Assembly: GCF_014841115.1 (NCBI RefSeq)
Contig: NZ_JACYTP010000013.1
Location: 1-64,000, forward strand
From: Photobacterium arenosum
Lineage (GTDB): Bacteria > Pseudomonadota > Gammaproteobacteria > Enterobacterales > Vibrionaceae
Length of the DNA stretch: 64,000 nt
Reading direction: 5' to 3'
A program made the translations under genes and the position numbers. This document shows, piece by piece, positions 46,314 through 53,363 of the stretch (the first letter of the stretch is position 1; every line of letters begins with the position of its first letter). Under the pieces are notes generated by a model, which had not been told where the DNA came from, searched no databases, and saw only the letters and a program-made list of their open reading frames with translations.

Positions 46314-46343
46314 AGTACGCATTATGATTGGGTTATGTTAAAC
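46314..46343. other. Left attachment site (dif-like, 8-base centre)
   Basis: XerC arm AGTACGCATTA (46314-46324), centre TGATTGGG (46325-46332) and XerD arm TTATGTTAAAC (46333-46343). Both arms match the right-hand dif except for the last base; the centre has 8 bases instead of 6 and a different sequence. This is what XerC-mediated strand exchange leaves on the left: host XerC arm joined to phage centre and phage XerD arm. Confidence 0.85.
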
Positions 46344-46433
46344 GATTTTATTAACACCTAATTTAGTAAGTGCTTATATGAAAGGGGTTACTATGCAACA
46401 ACTCATTTTTCGAGTATTGCAAAAAGTGACACC

Positions 46434-46805
46434 ATGACAAGAAAAATTACAGAAAACTATATTTTCAGAAGATTCGTATGCGGTTTAAGCAGGGATGAAA
46501 CCGCAAAACTATGTTTTAAATCTGTGAGAACCGTCACGCGATGGGATAGCGGTCAGACGATACCGCCTGAGTGCAGGCGACTAATGAAACTGTACTCAAA
46601 CAGGGAGATCACAACTCATGAAGCGTGGAATGGCTGGAGAATATCGAAAGAAGGGCTTATCACCCCAAATGGATGGTGTTTAACACCAGATAGAATCTTA
46701 ACTGGGCATGCGTTACTTGAGATTGGTGCAGAGACTGACAGTAAAAACAATACTCTGATCATTAAAACAGCTAGGCTTCTGAAGGGCTTACCGCATACCA
46801 GATAG
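46434..46805 (+). CDS. DUF3653 family phage regulatory protein
   Basis: A 123-residue protein of the DUF3653 type found in vibrio filamentous phages and satellites. The N-terminal part is helix-turn-helix-like (LSRDETAKLCFKSVRTVTRWD), followed by IPPECRRLMKLYS, WNGWRISKEGLITPNGWCLTPD and a helical end. It begins about 90 bases inside the left attachment site and ends at a terminator. A degraded second copy lies at 47689-47995. A regulatory role in phage gene expression is assumed, not known. Confidence 0.75.
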   Translation: MTRKITENYIFRRFVCGLSRDETAKLCFKSVRTVTRWDSGQTIPPECRRLMKLYSNREITTHEAWNGWRISKEGLITPNGWCLTPDRILTGHALLEIGAETDSKNNTLIIKTARLLKGLPHTR

Positions 46806-46806
46806 A

Positions 46807-46833
46807 AAAACAGCCCCTGCTGGGGCTGTTTCT
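46807..46833. terminator. Terminator between convergent genes
   Basis: CAGCCCC-TGCT-GGGGCTG after the DUF3653 stop and right before the convergent stop at 46837. Confidence 0.75.
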
Positions 46834-46836
46834 GTG

Positions 46837-47148
46837 TTACCACCAGTAACCTGGAGATAAACGATCTGGGTTGTCAGGAAGGTCGAGCAGGGTACGCTCA
46901 TCAACTAAATAACGTCGCTCAAAGTTATGTCGAGGAGCACCAACCGGGGCCAGTCCTTTCAACATCTCAACCGCCTCCTTCATTTCAGGATTCTTAAAAG
47001 TGTATCCCTGATTAACGTACTCTTTAATCATAGGCACAACGACTCGATACACTTTCTCAGACTGGTTTTTGGTACTGAATTCATTGTACATGGCGGTGAA
47101 CAACTTAGAGATAGGCCAAGCTGTCTTAAGTTCAGCTAAGATACTCAT
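46837..47148 (-). CDS. Unknown protein, 103 aa, in dif-integrated block
   Basis: Not recognised. The product starts MSILAELKTAW and is soluble, with a helical N-terminal half (MYNEFSTKNQSEKVYRVVVPMIKEYV split by polar residues) and a C-terminal part ending DRLSPGYWW. The ATG overlaps the stop of the upstream membrane-protein gene as ATGA. The pair looks like a cargo module: one membrane protein plus one soluble partner. An exclusion or defence role is possible but unproven. Confidence 0.6.
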   Translation of the reverse strand: MSILAELKTAWPISKLFTAMYNEFSTKNQSEKVYRVVVPMIKEYVNQGYTFKNPEMKEAVEMLKGLAPVGAPRHNFERRYLVDERTLLDLPDNPDRLSPGYWW

Positions 47149-47519
47149 TTTTTCGCAGCACTCCAAATAAGACTTGAGATTGACAAAACAATGCAGAACT
47201 CAATCGAGAATGTGAAAAGAACTTCAGAAAAATATCCTTGATCACTGTACTTAATCGAGGGATATATCAAATCAATCAATGAAACAATTGGCAAACCAAG
47301 CGCAATAGCTTTGAGCTCACGAGCCTTGAAGGGAATAGACCCCCGCCAAATGCCAGCTAAAGCAGCAACGGTAGTTAAAGTAAACACAAATGCGACGAAT
47401 TTGATTGCTTTCTCTACATAGTCCCCCACAAAAGAGACTGAAGGCATAACCGATAATGCAACGATTAAAGCCACAAATAGAAAGCCTGCATACTTATTAG
47501 ATTGTAGTTCTCTGCTCAC
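47145..47519 (-). CDS. Unknown four-helix membrane protein in dif-integrated block
   Basis: A 124-residue protein with about four membrane helices (AGFLFVALIVALSVMPSV, FVAFVFTLTTVAALAGI, LKAIALGLPIVSLIDLI, FSIEFCIVLSISSLIW). GTG at 47519 is preferred because a full AGGAGGT Shine-Dalgarno lies 3-9 bases upstream; an ATG at 47543 has none. It is translationally coupled to the 103-residue gene downstream. No family is recognised. Confidence 0.6.
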   Translation of the reverse strand: MSRELQSNKYAGFLFVALIVALSVMPSVSFVGDYVEKAIKFVAFVFTLTTVAALAGIWRGSIPFKARELKAIALGLPIVSLIDLIYPSIKYSDQGYFSEVLFTFSIEFCIVLSISSLIWSAAKK

Positions 47520-47633
47520 GTAACCTCCTGATAACAAAGACATCCGGAGTCTACCATATCATCAAGATGCATATTTACTAAAATGCTATGCACAATAACT
47601 GAAATTGAACCGATAGCACCCCGTCACCAGTGA

Positions 47634-47700
47634 CAGCCGCTAATTTCGGTTCATTGATACCAGTCGGCCAGTCACTAAATACCGAAGCACATTATGTTTC
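47634..47700 (-). pseudogene. 3'-end fragment of the 63-aa phage gene
   Basis: About 60 bases nearly repeat the 3' end of the gene at 49325-49516 (both read LVTGRLVSMNRN) together with the upstream CGTCACCAGTGACAG segment. Beyond position about 47695 the match stops and a decayed DUF3653 copy begins. It is a scar from recombination between two phage-like units. Confidence 0.65.
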
Positions 47701-47995
47701 AAACATTTGGTAACCATCACAAGATGGGATGCGGGACAGGAGATGCCGCCAGAGTGTAGACGATTGATGAAGATGTACAGCGGATGTGATCTTGAATCGA
47801 TTGATGATGCCTGGAGAGGCTGGCGTATTGTGCGGGATAGATAAATTACCCCAGCAGGGTGGTGTATGTCACCTGAACGGATTATCACAGGAAATGCCTT
47901 GATTGAGATAGATACTGATAATGATCGTCGAGCCAAAGCGCAGATTCTTAAAGCCGCAAGACAGCTAAAAAGGCTACCTAATATCAAGCGATAAA
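47689..47995 (+). pseudogene. Decayed DUF3653 gene copy
   Basis: Reading from 47689 gives LCFKHLVTITRWDAGQ, MPPECRRLMKMYSG, DDAWRGWRIV, then an in-frame TAA, then ITPAGWCMSPERIITGNA and a helical end LKAARQLKRLPNIKR. This parallels the intact gene at 46434-46805 almost residue for residue. The N-terminus is missing (replaced by the 63-aa gene fragment) and there is an internal stop, so it is non-functional. Confidence 0.75.
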
Positions 47996-48070
47996 AACAC
48001 ATATAGAACATAATCTTATGTTGATATTAATACACCGTAAACAGAATCAATAGGGCCACAAGAAAAATAT

Positions 48071-48150
48071 ATACGTAATATTTACGTATATGTTGACATT
48101 GATTGTTTTTTGTATGATTATTGATGAAGAGATACGTAATATGTACGTGT
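48071..48150. promoter_or_regulatory. Toxin-antitoxin promoter with paired palindromic operators
   Basis: A perfect inverted repeat ATACGTAA-TAT-TTACGTAT lies at 48071-48089 and an imperfect copy ATACGTAA-TAT-GTACGTGT at 48132-48150. Between them TTGACA (48093-48098) and GATTAT (48116-48121) are 17 bases apart and form a promoter toward the antitoxin gene. The arrangement fits autorepression by a ribbon-helix-helix antitoxin. Confidence 0.7.
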
Positions 48151-48293
48151 AAACAACACCATTAACGGAGAAGACAACATGAAAAACATTAATCAAAAGC
48201 AAACAAGTAGAGGAAGACTTAGGCATAGAACCAAGTCTTGATACTAAGGAGGTTTCTAAAACCATAGATCCAATCGACACGAGAGATTCAATT

Positions 48294-48596
48294 ATGTCGT
48301 CAGCAGCATTGTGTGAAACAAAACAATCCGCACGCTTAGATTTGAAAACAAATCAATTAGTTAAAAACCAGCTTGAAGAAGCAGCTGCGTTGTCTGGTGT
48401 AAACTTAACGGCTTTTATTTTGTCTGCAGCGTCAGAAAAAGCTAGAGAAGTTATGAAGTTTAATTCACATACGACTCTATCTAATACGGCCTGGACTAAC
48501 TTAAATGAAATCCTTGAGAATCCACCAACTGAGGCAACCCCTGCGCTGAAAGCATTAATGCAACGTAGGAGAACAAAAAGTGGTTCAACCGTCTAA
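48294..48596 (+). CDS. DUF1778 antitoxin (TacA-like, ribbon-helix-helix)
   Basis: A 100-residue protein. Its N-terminal half is a ribbon-helix-helix DNA-binding domain (ARLDLKTNQLVKNQLEEAAALSGVNL with TAFILSAASEKAREV). The C-terminal tail (NTAWTNLNEILENPPTEATPALKALM) would wrap and neutralise the acetyltransferase toxin. It overlaps the toxin gene by 17 bases. It should also repress its own promoter through the palindromes at 48071 and 48132. The pair likely stabilises the mobile block. Confidence 0.88.
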   Translation: MSSAALCETKQSARLDLKTNQLVKNQLEEAAALSGVNLTAFILSAASEKAREVMKFNSHTTLSNTAWTNLNEILENPPTEATPALKALMQRRRTKSGSTV

Positions 48597-49161
48597 TAAA
48601 AGTGTAAACAGCTGCACTTTAAATAATGCTGAATGCACAGTTACAAACCATCTGTATGATGGTGAAAAGAAGCTGAAAGGGATCAAACACTTCAACTGTG
48701 GTAATGATGTAATCAATAGGTTCGTCAGAAATAATCTAAAAGTCAAAGGAAAAGCGTCAACTTCGGTTGTAACTGTTCTGTTAGATGATTCTGACGACTC
48801 AAAACTTGTAGGGTTCTACACCGCCTCCTCCCATGCACTAAATCGAGACGGATTTTCTGTGACAGGGCTGTTCGGAAACGCGCCGAAGTTCGTGCCAGTG
48901 GTTCGGTTGGAAATGCTTGGTGTAGACCTTGCTTATCAAAAACAAGGATTTGGAGAAGAACTAGTAGCTTTAGCAATGGAAAAAACAGCCGTCGTGGCTA
49001 AGGCTATTGGTTGCTATGGATTGTATCTCGATGCTGATAAGCATGCAGTTGAGTTCTATAAGAGGTTAGGCTTCAGGGCTTTAGATGAACCTGACGAAAC
49101 TTATGGCAATACTCCAATGTTTCTTCATTTGAATGAAATCTTAGATGCACTCGAATCTTAA
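48580..49161 (+). CDS. GNAT acetyltransferase toxin (TacT-like)
   Basis: A 193-residue GCN5-type acetyltransferase. In the TacT/AtaT group such toxins acetylate the amino acid on charged tRNA and block translation. Visible features: FNCGNDVINRFVRNNLK near 45-60, LVGFYTASSHAL, RLEMLGVDLAYQKQGFGEELV with the acetyl-CoA loop QxxGxG, and the C-terminal GLYLDADKHAVEFYKRLGF. A GTG start at 48580 has GGAG upstream. It is coupled to the antitoxin gene. Confidence 0.88.
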   Translation: MVQPSNKSVNSCTLNNAECTVTNHLYDGEKKLKGIKHFNCGNDVINRFVRNNLKVKGKASTSVVTVLLDDSDDSKLVGFYTASSHALNRDGFSVTGLFGNAPKFVPVVRLEMLGVDLAYQKQGFGEELVALAMEKTAVVAKAIGCYGLYLDADKHAVEFYKRLGFRALDEPDETYGNTPMFLHLNEILDALES

Positions 49162-49169
49162 ATTACTTA

Positions 49170-49192
49170 AAGCCCCTCCGGGGCTTTTTTTT
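49170..49192 (+). terminator. Terminator of the toxin-antitoxin operon
   Basis: AGCCCC-TCC-GGGGCT followed by eight T. Confidence 0.88.
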
Positions 49193-49324
49193 AATTCCTA
49201 AAGTTCTGAAATGCAGGGAAATAACTATCATTCCTAACGAATCCATCATTGTGATCTCAGATATTCGCTTTAGTAAATCGCAGTTCATATTAACTCATAA
49301 CAAAACCGTCACCAGTGACAGGCG

Positions 49325-49516
49325 CTAGTTTCGGTTCATTGACACCAGTCTGCCAGTCACCAAATCCCGCAGCACATTGATAGTCAGGTGTTCATTTTCA
49401 CATAGCTCATTGATAGCGTGCTTGATATCAGATTCTCTGTCCGCCGGAACCCACACAGTCACTTTCTTGAATCCGCCGTCTTTTTTGCGCTGTTCGTACT
49501 CTGCATTTCTGCTCAT
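49325..49516 (-). CDS. Small phage protein, 63 aa, possible RHH regulator
   Basis: A short basic protein: MSRNAEYEQRKKDGG, then KKVTVWVPADRESDIKHAI and a helical part ending LVTGRLVSMNRN. A beta strand followed by two helices is compatible with a ribbon-helix-helix fold. It lies at the 3' side of the phage intergenic region and is oriented like the structural genes. A fragment of its 3' end is duplicated at 47634-47700. Function is not known. Confidence 0.65.
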   Translation of the reverse strand: MSRNAEYEQRKKDGGFKKVTVWVPADRESDIKHAINELCENEHLTINVLRDLVTGRLVSMNRN

Positions 49517-49910
49517 GGCATCCCCCGAAATCTAAAGCCGTTGGCTTATGAGATCACAACCAGAAAAATATGCAACCTTTAGAATCGTACCGCGCTATCC
49601 GGGCAGTGCCCAACGTGAGACTTTCCCCCCGTATTACTAGACGGGGGGTGCGCTTCCGCTCCCGCAACTTCGTTTTCGGCCCGTGAGAAAGTGGCAGGTT
49701 ATCGGGCAGGAGTCGCTGCGCTCCGGCCTGACAGGATGAAGGGTTTCGATGGATGCAGTTTAGGGAGCACCGCACAGGTGCGGGCTACGGGCCAGTGAGT
49801 AGGGAGTTTACAAAAGGGCGCGGAGATGGCCCTTATATGCCTGTCGGCATCTGGTTAGCTGAAAGCTAAGGCACCTCCCCGCGATGCGGGGCGCCCCTCC
49901 TTAGCTTTCA
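49517..49910. other. Filamentous phage intergenic region (candidate origin/packaging region)
   Basis: This 390-base stretch is GC-richer than its surroundings and full of inverted repeats: CCCCCCG-N9-CGGGGGG at about 49625-49647, CGCACAGGTGCGG near 49770, and the nested hairpin at 49861-49909. It follows zot, the place where filamentous phages keep replication origins and the packaging signal. Nicking and packaging sites are not proven. Confidence 0.55.
49861..49909. other. Nested perfect hairpin after zot
   Basis: Outer arms GAAAGCTAAGG (49861-49871) and CCTTAGCTTTC (49899-49909) enclose an inner hairpin CCCCGC-GAT-GCGGGG (49877-49891). It starts right after the zot stop. There is no T tract, so it may be the phage packaging hairpin rather than a simple terminator. 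Confidence 0.55.
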
Positions 49911-51035
49911 TCAAAATGATGTGACGGTTGATAGTGGGCCATCTTGAATCAGGCCGCGACTTTCGTTACAGACGACAATCGAATCGAAATCATGGTATTC
50001 GAGCGAGTAGACACATTTGCCGATAGCATGGATGTTGTAGCCCAGCTTGCGCAGCTCCTTAGAGTTGACCGCGAACTGTTTCATTTCGTCTTTGTAGGCT
50101 TCGAGATAAATCACATCAAAGGACAAATCAAGATCAAAGCTCTTATCTGGCCGGAGTGCTATCTGTCGGGCAGCACCCGTAACATAAAGGTCAAAGTCAG
50201 CCAGAGGATGCTTGCCGTTGGTGCGTTTCTTCGCTGGCACCTCAGGAACGGGAGTCGGGGAGCCGTCCGGCTGGATGTGTAATTGCTTGACTGGCTCAGG
50301 CTGCTCTTTCACCCCGGCTGATAGTGGACTTTTAACATTACCAGTAGCAAACATGCCCACCACAAACACCAGGCAAATCGCGCCGCCAATAAAAGACCAA
50401 TGTTGCCAGATGGGTTTGATGTCCGCCGCCGTGGCTTCGGACACCGCACCGTTTGAGGCGGTGTGCGATTGGTAAAACGGAAAGTAAGAGGCTTTGTATG
50501 TACGCTGGCTGGTATTGACGACTTCACCGCGACAGCCGTCCTGAACCTTGCGGGTATAGGTTTTCTCGCTACCGAGCGCCGTATTCTTTGAGCAGCGGTA
50601 CTGCAGTTGAACCATGTCACGCACATCTTTGTGTATCTTCCTGTCAGACTGAGTAATCAGCAAAATATCGACACCGTGATGACGGTGGAGGCTGAGAAAT
50701 TCCAGCACCTCGACCGATGTCCGGCTAATTGGCAACACCAAGTGCGCCTCATCCACCACAATGAGCGGCCCCTGACCGCTTTCATTGCGCCAGTCGTCTT
50801 TATAATCCTCTGGCTTAGAGAAAGGGCGGTTAATGTTGCCGTGATCTGACATATCGGTTTCAATAATTTTTATCAGCTCAGTGACGCCGTCACCGAACAC
50901 AGATTGAAAATGCGCGATGTTAAGGGGCAGGTTGGTGATCACCTTACGGCCAGCCTGAACCGCCGGGATGATGTGATAGACCACTGCCTCATAAGACTTG
51001 CCGCCACCGGGGCGACCGATAAGCAAGTTAATCAT
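49911..51035 (-). CDS. zot: Zot-family phage assembly ATPase (pI-like)
   Basis: A 374-residue inner-membrane protein that powers phage extrusion. The N-terminal cytoplasmic domain has Walker A GRPGGGKS (residues 7-14) and Walker B PLIVVDEAH (about 90-98). One membrane helix lies near 218-238 (FIGGAICLVFVVGMFATG). A Pro-rich periplasmic linker and C-terminal domain with a pair of Cys follow. In CTX phage the related protein is zonula occludens toxin, whose C-terminal peptide is released; I see no basis to predict toxin activity here. GGGG lies before the ATG. Confidence 0.92.
   Translation of the reverse strand: MINLLIGRPGGGKSYEAVVYHIIPAVQAGRKVITNLPLNIAHFQSVFGDGVTELIKIIETDMSDHGNINRPFSKPEDYKDDWRNESGQGPLIVVDEAHLVLPISRTSVEVLEFLSLHRHHGVDILLITQSDRKIHKDVRDMVQLQYRCSKNTALGSEKTYTRKVQDGCRGEVVNTSQRTYKASYFPFYQSHTASNGAVSEATAADIKPIWQHWSFIGGAICLVFVVGMFATGNVKSPLSAGVKEQPEPVKQLHIQPDGSPTPVPEVPAKKRTNGKHPLADFDLYVTGAARQIALRPDKSFDLDLSFDVIYLEAYKDEMKQFAVNSKELRKLGYNIHAIGKCVYSLEYHDFDSIVVCNESRGLIQDGPLSTVTSF
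50881..50893. promoter_or_regulatory. matS site inside the phage zot gene
   Basis: GTGACGCCGTCAC, exact consensus match, within phage DNA near the 5' end of zot. Confidence 0.7.
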
Positions 51036-51036
51036 G

Positions 51037-51366
51037 TCATGACCCCAGACGTGTGAACGGTATCAGCTGCAGTATCAGGCGAATGGTGATGGCCGTGATG
51101 ATCATGGCAATGGCCTGAGGCAAGCCGAGCTGTCCAAACACCCAACCAATCTCAGTGGGCAACCCGGTCAGATACTGGCTGAGATTAATCGGGGCCAGCA
51201 GGTTAGCAATGGAGCCAACCAGCATCTTGGCCCCTGCGAGAATCTGCTCAAACAGCAAGTAAAACAAGTCTTTGAGCATTTCCAGCCCTGACAGCAACAT
51301 GCGGTACAGGAACTCAAGCAGCATGTTGAACAAAATCACTATCCAGTCAAACATTCCAACGTACAC
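51037..51366 (-). CDS. Filamentous phage minor coat protein pVI-like (DUF2523)
   Basis: A 109-residue, very hydrophobic protein with about three membrane segments: FDWIVILFNMLLEFLYRML, LFYLLFEQILAGAKMLV and LPQAIAMIITAITIRLILQL. This matches the DUF2523/pVI class, which sits at the adsorption end of the virion with pIII. The GTG at 51366 is favoured by GGAGG five bases upstream; it overlaps the pIII-like stop region. It directly precedes zot. Confidence 0.85.
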   Translation of the reverse strand: MYVGMFDWIVILFNMLLEFLYRMLLSGLEMLKDLFYLLFEQILAGAKMLVGSIANLLAPINLSQYLTGLPTEIGWVFGQLGLPQAIAMIITAITIRLILQLIPFTRLGS

Positions 51367-51367
51367 G

Positions 51368-53224
51368 TTAACCTCCAAAGACTAAGCGACGACAGAGCAG
51401 GGCCGCAGAGAACAAGATACAGGCCCGGATAAAGCTCCAGACCCCATAACCAATGTCAAAACTGAATCGGCCGAAGTTACCGAATCGGCCAAAATCCACC
51501 GCGATACCCATATCAGGGGCAGAGCCGCCTGCATCAACCTGAAACTGGTTCAGGAAGTCAAATTGTCCCCCTGAGGTCATATCATTGGTAAAGTCATTGA
51601 TAATGCCGGTGATCCCTTCGGGATAGCTTGAGGCATAGAAACTGGAGCAGGTTTTCGACTGAATACAGGTGCCGTTCCCGGCATTGGTCAGGTCAGGATT
51701 GCCGAAGTCTGACAGCAAATCGCTGATACCCGTGAGGCTGTCACCAATCCCTTCAAGGTGGGTGTTGCCTTCCTCCTGCAGTCCTTTCATTTCGTCGAGC
51801 TTTTCCAGTGAGGCAAAGTGCTCTGCATTGCTGGCTATACGATTGGCGACCAGTTCATTTTTAATGTCATTGAGCAGGGTATTCGATTCCGCCGTGTTCT
51901 GTGCAACCTGCTCAGTTTTCTCAACGACTTTCTTCACTTCCTTGATGCTGTCGTTACCAGAGCCTAAGTTGTCAAAGTTAGCGTTGAGATCGGCATTTAG
52001 ATCACTCAGCTTGTTAGACAGGTTTTTCATCTGCTGATACTGGTCATCGAAATAGTCAGATAAATCCCCCTGAATGTTGCTCAACAGCTTGATTTCCTGC
52101 TCGGAAAAATTCGCCATGGCCTCCAAGGTGTTGTCAGATTTTTTTACCGTGTTGTTGAAGTCATTCATCAGAGAAAGCTGGTCTTCAAGGGTGGCATTGC
52201 TGTCTATGGACGTATCCAGCAGTTTGTTCATATCCACGTTCAGCTTGCCGACATTGGTGTCGATGTTGCGTAGATGTCCCTCAATGGAGTCAGTAGGATC
52301 TTCACCGTCACCGGGTTCTTCACCGCTGCCATCACCGGGTTCTTCGCCGTCGCCAGGTTTGTCACCATCACCGGGTTTATCGCCACCGCCAGAGTTAACG
52401 CAACCGGAATCGGTACAGAAGCCGTCAGCGTTTTCTGAGAGATTACATTCAGGGCCGATAACCTCAAATTCAGCGAAACAGTCAAAACCGGCACCGGGAC
52501 TACCACAAAATTTAGAGCCGGATACATACTTAGCCTGGCAGCCGCCGCCTTTGCTGGAGCACCAATAGTTACCGGGGGTAGTGCCATGGTTAACGGATTT
52601 CCAACCCACGTCAAAACGTATCCCGAGATAGGCGTTGCAGGGACTGTTGTTATCATCGCCATCGCCGCCGCCGTCTTCACCGCCACCATCATCACCACCA
52701 CCGGGAGAGCCGCCGTCATCACCGCCACCATCACCGTCACCTGTGCCATCACCTTTTTTGACGGCATTACAGGTACCGCTGACACCTTGCAACTGCCTGT
52801 CACACATATAGTTAGGATTAATGTCGTACTCTTCTGAGTCAAACTGACTGCTGCATTGCTGTTTATAATGACTAATCAAACTAGAAACATGTGCCGAATC
52901 ACAGTAGTTCTCAGGCTTATCACGCGAAAGCACTGCCGCCCCCTTTGTATGGCCGCCTTTAGCACAGCTAACCCCCGTAGTACCTGCGCGGCAACCAGTG
53001 AAAAAACTATTCGTACCAACGGAAGGCTTACCCTCAACACAGGAGGCCACTTCACTAAAGTAGGTATGATCTAAGTATTCACCCGGAGGTGAACACGTTC
53101 CGCGTTGCGAGCCATACGATGGAATCCCGTTATTAAAGTAATACATCACCGCGTGAGCCTTAATTGGTAAAAAGGGAAGCAAACCAACCAGAGCAACAAA
53201 CAGAATTAAAATGAATCTATTCAT
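51368..53224 (-). CDS. Filamentous phage receptor-binding protein pIII-like
   Basis: A 618-residue protein with a signal peptide (MNRFILILFVALVGLLPFLPIKAHA), a Cys-rich N-terminal domain (about 30-150), a long Gly/Asp linker around 155-195 (repeated GDGGGDDGG), another Cys-rich domain, a second Gly/Asp/Glu/Pro linker near 280-310, an extended coiled coil (about 315-500) and a C-terminal membrane helix (IRACILFSAALLCRRLVF). The modular build is that of the tip protein that binds the host pilus and Tol proteins. It is longer than Ff pIII (424), mainly because of the coiled coil. Confidence 0.88.
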   Translation of the reverse strand: MNRFILILFVALVGLLPFLPIKAHAVMYYFNNGIPSYGSQRGTCSPPGEYLDHTYFSEVASCVEGKPSVGTNSFFTGCRAGTTGVSCAKGGHTKGAAVLSRDKPENYCDSAHVSSLISHYKQQCSSQFDSEEYDINPNYMCDRQLQGVSGTCNAVKKGDGTGDGDGGGDDGGSPGGGDDGGGEDGGGDGDDNNSPCNAYLGIRFDVGWKSVNHGTTPGNYWCSSKGGGCQAKYVSGSKFCGSPGAGFDCFAEFEVIGPECNLSENADGFCTDSGCVNSGGGDKPGDGDKPGDGEEPGDGSGEEPGDGEDPTDSIEGHLRNIDTNVGKLNVDMNKLLDTSIDSNATLEDQLSLMNDFNNTVKKSDNTLEAMANFSEQEIKLLSNIQGDLSDYFDDQYQQMKNLSNKLSDLNADLNANFDNLGSGNDSIKEVKKVVEKTEQVAQNTAESNTLLNDIKNELVANRIASNAEHFASLEKLDEMKGLQEEGNTHLEGIGDSLTGISDLLSDFGNPDLTNAGNGTCIQSKTCSSFYASSYPEGITGIINDFTNDMTSGGQFDFLNQFQVDAGGSAPDMGIAVDFGRFGNFGRFSFDIGYGVWSFIRACILFSAALLCRRLVFGG

Positions 53225-53232
53225 GGTTCAGC

Positions 53233-53259
53233 CAAAAAAAAGGGCAGCCGAAGCCGCCC
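53233..53259 (-). terminator. Central phage terminator with UUCG tetraloop
   Basis: Minus strand GGGCGGC-TTCG-GCTGCCC then eight T, right after the small coat genes and before pIII. Ff phages also have a terminator just after gene VIII, which keeps major coat mRNA abundant. Confidence 0.88.
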
Positions 53260-53273
53260 AAAGAGTCAGAACG

Positions 53274-53363
53274 TTAGCGCCATCCCTGCATAACCGCATA
53301 CGCTGCGATAGCACCAATGAGTGACCAGAGCGTGAGCGTCAGGTCATGCAGAAGGGGCAGCAT
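53274..53363 (-). CDS. Tiny hydrophobic phage protein, 29 aa (pVII/pIX-like candidate)
   Basis: The product opens MLPLLHDLTLTLWSLIG and continues AIAAYAVMQGWR: a single membrane helix with a short basic end. Its ATG overlaps the stop of the major coat gene as TAATG. Ff minor coat proteins pVII and pIX are of this size (33 and 32 residues) and hydrophobic. The position between pVIII and the central terminator would give strong expression. Confidence 0.6.
   Translation of the reverse strand: MLPLLHDLTLTLWSLIGAIAAYAVMQGWR

Noticed and set aside
46422-46434. GTGACACCATGAC as a matS site
   Set aside because: Two mismatches to the consensus in the right half.
47640-48011. 123-codon minus-strand frame in the array
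   Set aside because: It runs antisense through the decayed DUF3653 copy; only its last residues, LVTGRLVSMNRN, are meaningful, as a fragment of the 63-aa gene.
47999-48030. ACATAATCTTATGTTGAT as a third dif-like attachment site
   Set aside because: It is a short palindrome; the arms do not fit XerC/XerD half-sites well enough.
49554-49775. 73-codon minus-strand frame in the phage intergenic region
   Set aside because: Overlaps several hairpins; more likely a structural region than a gene.
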